From: CAYYGL01 sp964471235
GTDB lineage: Bacteria; Calditrichota; Calditrichia; RBG-13-44-9; J075
Assembly (NCBI GenBank): GCA_964471235.1
Contig: CAYYGL010000111.1
Span: forward strand, 1 to 15,676
DNA length: 15,676 nucleotides
Direction of reading: 5' to 3'
A program made the position numbers and the translations under genes. The notes below the pieces were generated by a model. It was given only the letters and a program-made list of their open reading frames with translations. It had not been told where the DNA came from and ran no database searches. This document shows, one piece after another, positions 1-8,300 of this stretch. Position 1 is the stretch's first letter; each line of letters opens with the position of its first letter.

Positions 1-121
1 CTCTGCTAATATTGTTTTTTTGCTAAATAATACTTGTTGCATTTTTAGGGATATAAATAACCTACAGTTAAACAGTCTATTGAACACCCTGCTACCACCT
101 GAGTATACCGGAGGATTTCTG

Positions 122-568
122 ATGACGACTCGTAAATCGGTCTGTTTTGTCTCGGAGGAAAATACCTGTCGAAGCATTATTGCGGAAGTGTATTTACGCA
201 AGCACGGACGGCAGTATTTTGAAGTGCAGAGCTTTGGACTATATCCCAACCGGGTTCATTACCTGGTCAAACGGGTGTTGAGTAACCGGGGGGTAAATCC
301 CAACTATTCGTTTTCCAAGGCTTATGAAGTAATTGAAAACCAGCGGTTCGATTTTTTCATTCTCATGCATCCTGATTTAAAGGAGCGGATGCCGGAAATT
401 GCTTATGAGCACCAACTGATTATCTGGGAATTTGAAAAGATTGATCTGGAATCTATTGAAGCGGAAGCCGAGGCGGAAAAACTTCTCAATCAGCTAAGTG
501 ATGAAATAGAAAAGCAGGTATTGGCTTTTATCGCGCAATATAAACCGGTGGATGCTGTTCGGGTATAG
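122..568 (+). CDS. LMW phosphotyrosine phosphatase-fold protein lacking the catalytic Cys
   Basis: A 148-residue protein of the low-molecular-weight tyrosine phosphatase / arsenate reductase fold. The frame is open upstream, but ATG 122 is chosen because GGAGG lies 7 bases before it (110-114). The N-terminal P-loop aligns with the family pattern V-C-x5-R-S, but the nucleophile position is Ser: residues 10-18 read VSEENTCRS, with S11 where Cys is expected and R17 kept. The residue before C16-R17 is Thr, as in YwlE-type arginine phosphatases. The general-acid Asp-Pro of active enzymes is not visible; the corresponding region reads IIWEFEKID (about 100-108). The fold match is good over the whole length (QSFGLYP, FDFFILMHPDLKERMP). 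Inference: it does not act as a normal phosphatase and may bind phospho-ligands or have another role. A second, apparently active paralogue lies at 3352-3840. Confidence 0.8.
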   Translation: MTTRKSVCFVSEENTCRSIIAEVYLRKHGRQYFEVQSFGLYPNRVHYLVKRVLSNRGVNPNYSFSKAYEVIENQRFDFFILMHPDLKERMPEIAYEHQLIIWEFEKIDLESIEAEAEAEKLLNQLSDEIEKQVLAFIAQYKPVDAVRV

Positions 569-671
569 TGCTGCCTCTTTCGCCCGGGCGTGAGCTTGCA
601 TAAGGTCCGCTACTGCAGGATAAATTCATCTAAGGTGAAACATGCGCTGGTTTTGGCAGTGGTCGGGAAAA

Positions 672-884
672 TTAATGCAGCATGGTTTGGCTGGAATGCA
701 GGCGGTTTTCCAGGTCATCTAATTGGTGTTCTTTGCGTTGCAATTCCAGGAGTTGGCGGTATAATGTGGATTGGCGTTTCCGATGCTCTTTTATATACTG
801 ATCACCACCCATTTTCTGAATGATTTCCTGCATTCTCCGGTAGTTTTCTTCGTAGGCTTCTCTAATTTGTCGCAGTGATTTCAT
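672..884 (-). CDS. Small coiled-coil hypothetical protein
   Basis: A 70-residue protein, highly charged and rich in Glu, Gln, Arg and Lys, with long helical heptad-like stretches (for example REAYEENYRRMQEIIQKM and YRQLLELQRKEHQLDDLENRL). It is soluble, with no signal peptide or membrane segment. The start is supported by a perfect AGGAGG five bases before the ATG on the minus strand, which is the main reason to prefer it to the opposite-strand frame at 590-823. It is transcribed away from the response regulator at 1064 and towards the phosphatase-like gene ending at 568. I do not recognise a family; a small helical hairpin or coiled-coil dimer is all the sequence supports. Confidence 0.62.
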   Translation of the reverse strand: MKSLRQIREAYEENYRRMQEIIQKMGGDQYIKEHRKRQSTLYRQLLELQRKEHQLDDLENRLHSSQTMLH

Positions 885-899
885 ACTTGCCTCCTGGTT

Positions 900-1063
900 T
901 AATGGAACCTTAAAATAAGTTTAAAAACTTTCTATCTTTAACAATATGATGTAGTTAACACTTTTTTTATTAAAAATTCAATTTATTACCAAACGCCGGA
1001 AAAGCGCCCTGGCACTTCAAAAACAGCTTGTTTTTACTTAAACCGGTATACTTACCGTAATTT
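900..1063. promoter_or_regulatory. AT-rich divergent intergenic region with possible promoters
   Basis: This AT-rich spacer separates the minus-strand small gene from the plus-strand response regulator, so it should hold promoters for both. TATACT at 1047-1052 lies only 11 bases before ATG 1064, which has no Shine-Dalgarno sequence. If this is the -10 element, the response-regulator message would be nearly leaderless. The -35 match at the right spacing is poor (CAGCTT, 1024-1029). TTAAC and GTTAA form a short inverted repeat around 938-960 that could be an operator. All of this is pattern-based. Confidence 0.25.
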
Positions 1064-1444
1064 ATGGAAAATCAAGTGGTTGAAAAAAATAAGATATTGA
1101 TTATTGAAGACGATTTTGACCTGGTCTGGATGATCAATAAGTTGCTTGAAATACAGGGCTATGAGGTTTTGACAGCAGTCACAGCTTCTCAGGGAATAGA
1201 TTTTTTCTCCCGGTATGCCTTTCAGATAAAGGCGGTTGTGGTCGATTTAACCCTTCCCGATGCCCGGGGGGAGGATGTGGTTGCCGAAATCTTCAAGGTC
1301 TTCCCGAAGATGCCGGTCATTATCACCAGCGGATTCGAAGACCGCACTCAGAGAACAAAGTTGATTGACAGGGGAGTGGCTGCCTACCTGGTGAAGCCGT
1401 ATGATTTAAATAATTTAGTCAAGATATTGACGGAACTTAATTAA
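1064..1444 (+). CDS. Single-domain response regulator (receiver only)
   Basis: A 126-residue CheY-like receiver with no output domain. The acidic pocket is E15-D16-D17, the phosphoacceptor is D61 in VVVDLTLPD, the switch residue is T88 (ITSG) and the conserved Lys is K111 in LVKPY, so all phosphorylation residues are intact. It should be phosphorylated by a histidine kinase outside the window and act through protein-protein contacts or as a phosphorelay intermediate. The start ATG has no clear ribosome-binding site. Its TAA abuts the ATG of the glycosyltransferase with no spacer (TAAATG), so the two are co-transcribed and probably translationally coupled. This ties the regulator to an envelope-sugar gene, but the sequence does not show what it controls. 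Confidence 0.9.
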   Translation: MENQVVEKNKILIIEDDFDLVWMINKLLEIQGYEVLTAVTASQGIDFFSRYAFQIKAVVVDLTLPDARGEDVVAEIFKVFPKMPVIITSGFEDRTQRTKLIDRGVAAYLVKPYDLNNLVKILTELN

Positions 1445-2533
1445 ATGAACGCTTCTTTGCCGCCTCCCCGTCGTGCATTAATCATCCAGACTGCCTTCCC
1501 CGGCGATGTGATGTTAACCCTGCCCCTGCTCCAAAAATTAAAAGCCCTGTTCCCGTCCGCCTCCATTGATTTTTTAGCCATCCCCACTTCAAAAAATTTG
1601 TTGGAAACCAACCCGGATATTGATCAATTGTTGATTTACGATAAGCATGGAACCCAGAAGGGGATAGGTCATTTACTGCATTTTATAAAGCTAATTCGGA
1701 GAAATCGGTATGATCTGGCGGTGGTGCCCCATCGCTCGCTAAGGAGTGCCATGCTTGCCCGGGCAGGCGGCATTCCCTACCGAATCGGATTTAACCGCAG
1801 TGCCGGGCGGTACCTGTTTACCCATATCATCACCTATCGTAGAGATGTTCATGAAATTAACCGAAACCTCTACCTGTTAAGTCCTTTTGGGGTAAACGGA
1901 TCCGAAAAAATTTTCCCCAAACTCTATTTTTCGGATGAAGATCAGTCAGTGGTTCAATACTGGTTTCACACGTCCGGCCTGCAAGACAACGACGAGTTCA
2001 TCGCCCTCGCTCCCGGTTCGGTTTGGGCAACCAAGCGGTGGCTGCCGGAATATTTTGCACAATTGGCAAATCGGTTGGCGGAGGCGGGGTATGAAATTGT
2101 TCTGGTCGGTGGTGAAGACGACCGGGCGGTTGCCGAAAAAGTGATGAAAGCAGCAAGTGTACCGCTTCGGAATGCGGTCGGCAGGCTTACTTTCCGGCAA
2201 TCCGCTATGTTAATTGGCAATGCCCGTTTGATAATCAGCAATGACAGCGCCCCGATGCATTTGGCAGTAGCTGTGGGCACACCGGTGGTGGCTATTTTCG
2301 GACCCACGGTTCCGGCATTTGGATTTTATCCCTATGGCAAACACGATCGCGTGATAGAGATTCCTGATTTATCGTGCCGACCATGCGGGCTTCACGGCGG
2401 AAACAAATGCCCCATCGGTACATTTGATTGTATGAAACGACTGTTGCCGGAACAGGTGTACCGGGTTGCCCTGGAAGTGCTACAGTCCACCCCATATACA
2501 GAGAAGAGGCGGTCGGGAGAAGATGCGTTTTAA
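1445..2533 (+). CDS. Glycosyltransferase family 9 (LPS heptosyltransferase II-like)
   Basis: A 362-residue GT-B glycosyltransferase of family 9, the group of ADP-heptose:LPS heptosyltransferases (WaaC/WaaF) that build the LPS inner core at the cytoplasmic face of the inner membrane. Visible motifs are the N-terminal ALIIQTAFPGDVMLTLPLL (11-29), RSLRSAMLARAGGIPYRIGF (97-116), APGSVWATKRWLPEYF (189-204), LVGGEDD (220-226), the sugar-nucleotide site SNDSAPMHLAVAVGTP (265-280) with FGPT (285-288), and a C-terminal cysteine cluster C311/C314/C322/C329 typical of the WaaF branch. Length fits the family. It follows the response regulator with no gap and overlaps the next gene by 11 bases. Whether the sugar is heptose cannot be read from sequence. 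Confidence 0.9.
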   Translation: MNASLPPPRRALIIQTAFPGDVMLTLPLLQKLKALFPSASIDFLAIPTSKNLLETNPDIDQLLIYDKHGTQKGIGHLLHFIKLIRRNRYDLAVVPHRSLRSAMLARAGGIPYRIGFNRSAGRYLFTHIITYRRDVHEINRNLYLLSPFGVNGSEKIFPKLYFSDEDQSVVQYWFHTSGLQDNDEFIALAPGSVWATKRWLPEYFAQLANRLAEAGYEIVLVGGEDDRAVAEKVMKAASVPLRNAVGRLTFRQSAMLIGNARLIISNDSAPMHLAVAVGTPVVAIFGPTVPAFGFYPYGKHDRVIEIPDLSCRPCGLHGGNKCPIGTFDCMKRLLPEQVYRVALEVLQSTPYTEKRRSGEDAF

Positions 2534-3167
2534 GATTGATTTCCACCAACCGGAAACAAACGTGTTTCGAACTGCTGCAAAGGTTCTGTTATCGCATGGC
2601 GTGGTACTTCATGCGACGGAAACTGTATACGGGCTGGCAGCGGTATGGGATGATTTGATCGCATTAGAGAAAGTAATTCGCCTGAAACAACGACCGGCTG
2701 CGCAGCCCTTCACCATTATGGTTGCCAGGGTGGATGAGATGTTATCGCTTATTGGTTGGCAGGATGAAACCGTAAAGTATTTTCTGGAAAAAATTTATCC
2801 GGCACCATTAACGGTTTTACTAAAACGCCGCCGGGAACTGCCGTCACCATTCTGGAATCGGTTTCCGGAACTTGGATTTCGGATCCCGGACTCTCCGGTC
2901 TGCCAGCAACTGTTAAAAGCGGCTGGCAGGCCGTTAATCACTACCAGCGCCAATCTAACCGGGGAACCACCACCCGCCACGCCGGAAGAGGTTAATCCCC
3001 GTATTTCAAAACAGGTCGACTGTTTCATTGACAGCGGACCATGCCTATTTCGAATTCCGTCAACCATCGTGAAAATTGATTGGGATAAAAAGGGTTACCG
3101 GGTGATCCGAAAAGGAGCTTACGAGGTAGAAGCATTCCATCAGCTCTGGGAGAGAATGGTAAGGTAA
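2523..3167 (+). CDS. tsaC: Threonylcarbamoyl-AMP synthase (TsaC/YrdC/Sua5 family)
   Basis: A 214-residue YrdC-domain enzyme that makes threonylcarbamoyl-AMP from threonine, bicarbonate and ATP, the first step of the t6A37 modification of ANN-decoding tRNAs. Family motifs are HATETVYGLAA (30-40), RLKQRPAAQPFTIMV (53-67) for the KxR nucleotide site, YPAPLTVLLKRR, ITTSANLTGEPP with the conserved SAN, and PSTIVKI. The length fits the short TsaC type; the extra Sua5 domain is absent. The frame is open upstream, but ATG 2523 is preferred because GGGAGAAG precedes it, the encoded protein then matches the family start, and it gives an 11-base overlap with the glycosyltransferase. An otherwise universal enzyme in an envelope-type operon is probably a matter of genome economy. 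Confidence 0.92.
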   Translation: MRFKIDFHQPETNVFRTAAKVLLSHGVVLHATETVYGLAAVWDDLIALEKVIRLKQRPAAQPFTIMVARVDEMLSLIGWQDETVKYFLEKIYPAPLTVLLKRRRELPSPFWNRFPELGFRIPDSPVCQQLLKAAGRPLITTSANLTGEPPPATPEEVNPRISKQVDCFIDSGPCLFRIPSTIVKIDWDKKGYRVIRKGAYEVEAFHQLWERMVR

Positions 3168-3351
3168 ATGATGAAGTTGGCTCAGAACAATTTCGGGTTC
3201 ACGGTTCTATTCGCTCATTTGTTCGATGCAGAATTAAAAAAAGGGTTTTGCATTTTCAGGAAATATTTTATATTTATAAACTTTTGTTTATTATTTGAAA
3301 AGTGGATATCCGATTACGATTATTTAAGTTGCGAACAATTGTTGATGATAT

Positions 3352-3840
3352 ATGTATAATATCCTATTCATTTGTACTGGAAATATTTGCCGTACTCCCA
3401 TGGCACATTTTGAATTAAAACGATTAGTTGAGAAGGACCATCTGGAGGATCTAATCCAGGTGCAATCTGCCGGTACCTGGGTATCTGAGGGCGCCCCGGC
3501 AACGGAGTTCAGTCAGTTGGTTTGCGCAGAACACGGATTGGATGCCTCGCTCCATCGTGCCCGGGGAGTTGACCATTCTCTGATGAAAACAGCCAACCTG
3601 GTGTTGTGTATGACCACCCAGCATAAACATGATCTTCAACAAATTTTTCCTCAATATAAAGACAAAGTGTTCACCCTTCGGGAGTTCGGTAGAACAAATC
3701 CAACCACCGATCTATCCATCAATGATCCCTACGGTCGAAGTATCGAGCGTTTTCGGGAAACTTTCGAGGAGATTTCCCGCGAAGTTCGGCGTATCTATCC
3801 CCTGCTGAAAACAATGGTTCTGCGAAAGAATCTGGTGTGA
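3352..3840 (+). CDS. Low-molecular-weight protein tyrosine phosphatase
   Basis: A 162-residue cytoplasmic LMW-PTP with an intact active site. The P-loop is C8-T-G-N-I-C-R14-T (C-x5-R) near the N terminus and the general acid is D125-P126 in INDPYGRS. The residue following Asn in the loop is Ile (I12), which in the family goes with phosphotyrosine rather than phosphoarginine activity (YwlE has Thr there). The residue after the catalytic Arg is Thr instead of the usual Ser. In bacteria such enzymes often counteract tyrosine kinases that control exopolysaccharide export. TsaC and LMW-PTP genes are also neighbours in Bacillus (ywlC-ywlE region). A 184-base AT-rich gap separates it from tsaC, so it may have its own promoter. 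The ribosome-binding site is weak. It ends 8 bases from the oppositely oriented protease gene. Confidence 0.92.
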   Translation: MYNILFICTGNICRTPMAHFELKRLVEKDHLEDLIQVQSAGTWVSEGAPATEFSQLVCAEHGLDASLHRARGVDHSLMKTANLVLCMTTQHKHDLQQIFPQYKDKVFTLREFGRTNPTTDLSINDPYGRSIERFRETFEEISREVRRIYPLLKTMVLRKNLV

Positions 3841-3848
3841 TCACGGTT

Positions 3849-4553
3849 TTAAGAGGAATGGGGAAACCGGGGAGCAATATACCTGTCGAGCACCTTCTCC
3901 TGAAAAAGTATCCAACCTTCCTTGAGATACACAAGGGACTGAGAGGCACCATCCATTACATACCCACGCATGTCGTGCCATGAGCCTTTCAGGGCAACGA
4001 TGACCAGCCCCAGAAAAAATAAATTGAAAAACGTCACCACAATGAACGAAAAAATGACCCCGGTACGGTCGATATCCGGTTGGGAGGGATGGAATTCCCG
4101 AAACAGGTGATTGAGATGAAACATCAGGGTAAAGCCGATTAATCCGTTAAAAATCCACTGGTAAGTGGAGATGATAAACGGTTTAATAAGAATGATGATA
4201 ACCGTGAACAATGGAAAAAAATAGGGCGCCAGGGAAATAACAAAATTTCCCCCGGATAATTTGACTTCTCCACCCACATCCCTTTTAGCGGAAAGGGAGT
4301 GGACTTTTTTAAAAAATAACAGGGCAAACAGGGCATGGGTGACTTCATGTTCCATTGTGCTCCAGATGCCCTCGTCCCGCGAGAACAGAAGTATCCAGAA
4401 AACAAAATACACCACGCCGCCCACTCCGAAGGCAATCAGAGGAGTGAGATTCTCGAATAACTGCTGCGTCTCACCGACAATGACGTGTCCGTATCCCAAA
4501 ATTCCGAACAGGCACATCAACGCAACCACGGTTTTGCCAAAAAATTTTATCAT
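3849..4553 (-). CDS. Integral-membrane M50-type zinc metalloprotease-like protein
   Basis: A 234-residue membrane protein with about five or six hydrophobic segments (roughly 8-25, 38-57, 105-128, 130-150 and 163-190). The zinc motif is H69-E-V-T-H73 (HExxH) beside a membrane segment, and HPSQPDID around 155-162 offers Asp residues that could be the third metal ligand, as in M50B-like/site-2-protease relatives. GGNFVISLAPYFFPLF (101-116) matches the family's second core segment. The start has GGGATGAG just upstream on the minus strand. It converges with the phosphatase gene (8-base gap) and is probably transcribed alone. Substrate unknown; intramembrane cleavage of regulators or envelope proteins is the family's usual role. 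Assignment to M50B rather than another HExxH membrane family is likely but not certain. Confidence 0.72.
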   Translation of the reverse strand: MIKFFGKTVVALMCLFGILGYGHVIVGETQQLFENLTPLIAFGVGGVVYFVFWILLFSRDEGIWSTMEHEVTHALFALLFFKKVHSLSAKRDVGGEVKLSGGNFVISLAPYFFPLFTVIIILIKPFIISTYQWIFNGLIGFTLMFHLNHLFREFHPSQPDIDRTGVIFSFIVVTFFNLFFLGLVIVALKGSWHDMRGYVMDGASQSLVYLKEGWILFQEKVLDRYIAPRFPHSS

Positions 4554-4882
4554 CTCATCCCTTCACTTGTTAGAAAACCGAACAGGTGCCGCCGGGAACA
4601 TCCGGGCATGTGATGGCTACTCGCATAGAGTTGTTAAACATCAACTGAATGAATTCTCCCGGGAAGACCGACCTTCTCCCTCAACCGTTTTCCAGTCCCT
4701 TGTTGTCGTAACCATCTACAATATTGGGCTTTCTTGGCAAAAATTCAAGCCATAAGCCGAATTGTTCCTCTTTACGAAAATGAATTGTTGGAATTTACCG
4801 GTTGAAGTTGCTATTTTAAATCCCATTACCAGTTAGAGCGCTACCGAACTTTTGAAAAAGATCATAAAGAGGAACAAGGAAC
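4554..4882. promoter_or_regulatory. Divergent intergenic region, no gene seen
   Basis: These 329 bases lie between the divergently transcribed protease (-) and DUF1232 gene (+). They should contain promoters for both, but I find no convincing -35/-10 pair. The plus-strand frame crossing it (4261-4755) is mostly antisense to the protease and has no ribosome-binding site. The 3' end carries the AAGGAAC ribosome-binding site of the gene at 4883. Confidence 0.35.
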
Positions 4883-5323
4883 ATGGCAGAGAAACAAACA
4901 TCCACCCATTCGGAAACTGAAATTGAGACGCCAAAAGTATTGCGGCGCAGCCAGGTAAAAGCGGAAAAGATACTTCGGGAACATGAGAAGATAGAACGAT
5001 TGTTGCGGGATGCCCGGACGAAAGCCCGCACCCACCGGGAGCGGATTCGCAAGGTATGGAGTGAATTGCAGATATTAATCCGTTTGGTGCAGGCGTATAA
5101 ATCCGGTGAGTACCGCCGCTTGCCCTGGAAAGCCCTGGTCATGATAGTGGCAGCGATAGTATATTTTGTTAACCCGTTTGATCTGATACCGGACTTCATC
5201 ACCGGGCTGGGTTTTTTAGATGATGCAACCGTCATCGGTTTGGTGATGAAAGCACTGAATGATGAAATCAATCGGTTTAAAACATACCTGTCGGAAAAAG
5301 AGGGGAGTGTCAGCGAATCATAA
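4883..5323 (+). CDS. DUF1232 (YkvA-like) small membrane protein
   Basis: A 146-residue protein. Residues 1-75 are charged and predicted helical or coiled-coil (KAEKILREHEKIERLLRDAR and similar). Residues 80-130 form the DUF1232 domain with its hallmark YFVNPFDLIPDFI...GFLDDATVIG, which includes two hydrophobic segments (about 83-97 and 104-122). The family is widespread and has no settled molecular function. AAGGAAC directly precedes ATG 4883. The TAA stop (5321-5323) overlaps the probable start of the lyase gene, so the two genes form one transcription unit and are likely translationally coupled. Confidence 0.88.
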   Translation: MAEKQTSTHSETEIETPKVLRRSQVKAEKILREHEKIERLLRDARTKARTHRERIRKVWSELQILIRLVQAYKSGEYRRLPWKALVMIVAAIVYFVNPFDLIPDFITGLGFLDDATVIGLVMKALNDEINRFKTYLSEKEGSVSES

Positions 5324-5349
5324 AGAGGATTATCATTATTGGGATTTTT

Positions 5350-8300
5350 TTGATATTCAATTCCGGGCGGGCGCAGTTCTTACTCTTTTCCCGGGACTCC
5401 CTCCGTTTTCATCCCAGAACAGAAATCCTGAAAAGCCTGCCAGCTTCCTTCCTGAAAGGGATTGTCGCTGCCAATTACTCCAAAAAGAGTTGGATTGAAG
5501 ATTTCCCCCTCACAGCGGTTGAACTGCCCTCCCGCTATTTAACCACGCCTTCCGTGCATCCCCGGCTGTTGACAAATTTTCAACTGGAACGTGTTCGCCA
5601 GCGGCTGGGCCGCTACCCGTTTCTGGATTGGTATCAGTCGATGAAAGAGCAGGTCGAAACCGGTCTGTTCCGCACCCGACTGGCAGACGGCAGATTGGTC
5701 GCCGGCGTCTCGGAATTTATCAAAAACCTGGCATTTTTATACCGGGTGGAAGGGGATCCCCGTTACCTCAAAAAAGCAACCGAATTGTTGGCAGAATTGC
5801 CAGAGCCGCCGGAGATTTTAAATTTCGAAGGTGGCAGGAATGGGCAGGGCTGGGGAGATTTTCTCCAGAGCAGTCAGGCACTATTGGATACCTGGGTGGC
5901 GTTAGATTTGCTATACAATGATCTCCCCCCGGACCTGCGTCATCAGGTTCGTCGAAAGTTATTGATCATCACCCGACAGGTAACGGAGGCATTGCTGTAT
6001 ACTCCCGCCAATAATCATGTTGTGGTGATGTCCATTGCCATTCTCACCGCCGCCCTGACCGAGGAACACCCGGAAAACTTTATCGCTTATACCCGACAGG
6101 AGTTGTGGCAAATCGGGTTGAACTATCTTTCCCGCGCGTTGGGATTAATTGCCCCGGACGGCGGTTATGCGGAGGGGGTTTATTACGGTAATTTTGTTAC
6201 CAACAACCTGGCGCCGTTTTCCGTTTACCTGGAAAATACCACCGGTATCCAACTGTTTAAACATCCCTACCTGGAACGGATGGTGAATTGGTTGTTAGCC
6301 AATGAAAAGGGGAGCGGGAACTATTCCGCCTTTGACGATGCCTTTCAGGTGCGGTTTTTCTATCTTCCGGTGATCATTCCCCAATCCCGTCTGAAGTCGA
6401 ACTGGTATGCGCAATGGCGTGCCCGGCAGCCGCCATCACGGGCAAACGAGAATCTGGTGGAAGCGCTATGCGTCTTCGAGCCTTTACCGGAAGACCCGGT
6501 GGTCACCGAAACCCCGGTGCAGTTTTTTCCGGAATCCGGTCAGGTGATATTTCGGGATCGCCCAATTCGCCCTCGAATTTTTGCCAGTTTCATTTCGGAA
6601 AACGAACGGTGGTTTGCCAGCCGGCATGAGCATATAGATCCCCTGAATTTTGAACTAAGTGCTTTTGGAGAAGACTTTATTGTTGATGGCGGTTATGGCA
6701 GCGGCACCGGTGATGAAAATCGCTACTGGTATACCTCCGGTTTCGCAAACAATGGTATTCTAATTGACGGGCGGGATACCTACCGCAATCCCATCTGGGG
6801 CGACCCAAACAGCAGCACCTTACTTCACACGTTTCGCACCCCTGCCAGTGCTGCCGCCACCATAACGCATACCCGGGGCGATGTGGATTTGCACCGTAAG
6901 GTGTATTTCCTGCGCCATCGCTTCATCCTCATGATTGATCGCATTGAGGGGAATCGTTCCCATGATGTCTCTCTCAATTTTAATTACCTGGGAGATTTGC
7001 AACAGGAGACTGATGTCCGATTGCGCATTCAGGGGCAAACGGCATCTTTAAGCATCTTTACCATCACTTCCCAAGAGGCGCCGCCGCACATCAGCCGGGA
7101 TTTTAGTTTATATACACCGCCCGGGAAACCCGCACCCGCCGGTTCCTTCCGCATCGAATTGCCCCAAATACGCTCCGGTTACTTTGTCACTCTCCTGTAT
7201 CCCCGTTTATCGACAGAATTTCCCCGGGAACTGGTGGAATATCCGCTGAGTGGGATTGGCGAACTGATCCGGATTCCGGGTTTGGATGACGGTGATGGCG
7301 AAATCGAGTTCGCCGTTAATCGGGGGCGATTGTTGAAAAGCGACCGCTGGCAAAGTGATGCCCGGGTGATCGCCATTGGCTATGACCCTGCTCTGCAAAT
7401 CCGGGAATTAATTCTGGTGAGTTTTACCCGGTTTCACTCCGATCAGGTGTCGTTGCAATCCGATGTTCCCATCACCCTGTTCCTGGAAGACAGCGGGATC
7501 AACTGGCAGGGGTATGTGGAAACACCGGATGAAAAACTCTCCTATCATCTGACCGTCAGCGGGATACAGGCCTTTCCTTTCCGGATGAATCGAATTCCGC
7601 TTACTCCCGAAATTGATACCGGCGGGCAGCAGCGCTATAAACTAACCGGTTCGGGAACGCTGGATATTGGAACGGGACTTTCCCCGGTTATCGTGCCTTA
7701 TGCCTACCATCGGCCACCGGGGCTGCTGGAATGGCTTTCTCAGCAGTCACATCCGAGGCAGCAATACGAATATTGGTCTGATTATCAAAAACAGGTATTT
7801 CGTAATCAACTCATGGGTAATATCCTGTCCGGAATGGGAGCCGGTATCCGGGATGGAGAACAGCGCTATTTCAATGGACTCCCAATCCTGAGCACCGTCG
7901 GTTATACACTGTTTGGGGTATCGGAAAACAGTTACACTCGCAATTCCTCCTCAACTTTTGATATCAGGATTCCCCATCGTTATGAATTGGAACGGCGAAT
8001 AGGGAATTGGAATGGAACTTTTTTTGAAGAAGGCGTTTTTTCTCCGAACAGTCTGAAAATGCAAAACGTGCAATTTTTTTTGCGGCAAGCAGGGGGCAGG
8101 GAATTCGCCTACCGCGGGACAACCCGCTTTCGGGAGCATCAATCACACCAGGTGCAGTTTTTTACAGCCGGAGGAAGCGGGGGGATGTACCGGATTGCTT
8201 CTTTCCGGAATCAGGTGGAGCAACAGGTGCAAATACACGTTCAGCATAAAGGGATAAGGGTGAATCCCGGTTATCGGTGGCGTCATCATAGGGGAAACCG

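Noticed and set aside
581..590. CGCCCGGGCG, a perfect 10-bp palindrome between two convergent genes
   Set aside because: No loop and no U-run, so not a terminator; a single 10-bp palindrome is weak evidence for an operator.
590..823. Plus-strand 77-residue open frame
   Set aside because: It overlaps the minus-strand gene 672-884, which has a perfect AGGAGG site; this frame has no ribosome-binding site and a non-protein-like composition.
3168..3359. 63-residue open frame between tsaC and the phosphatase
   Set aside because: Abuts tsaC without a ribosome-binding site; AT-rich, Phe-rich composition typical of intergenic sequence, and it overlaps the phosphatase start.
4261..4755. 164-residue plus-strand frame
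   Set aside because: Mostly antisense to the membrane protease, whose motifs and ribosome-binding site are clear; the rest is spacer.
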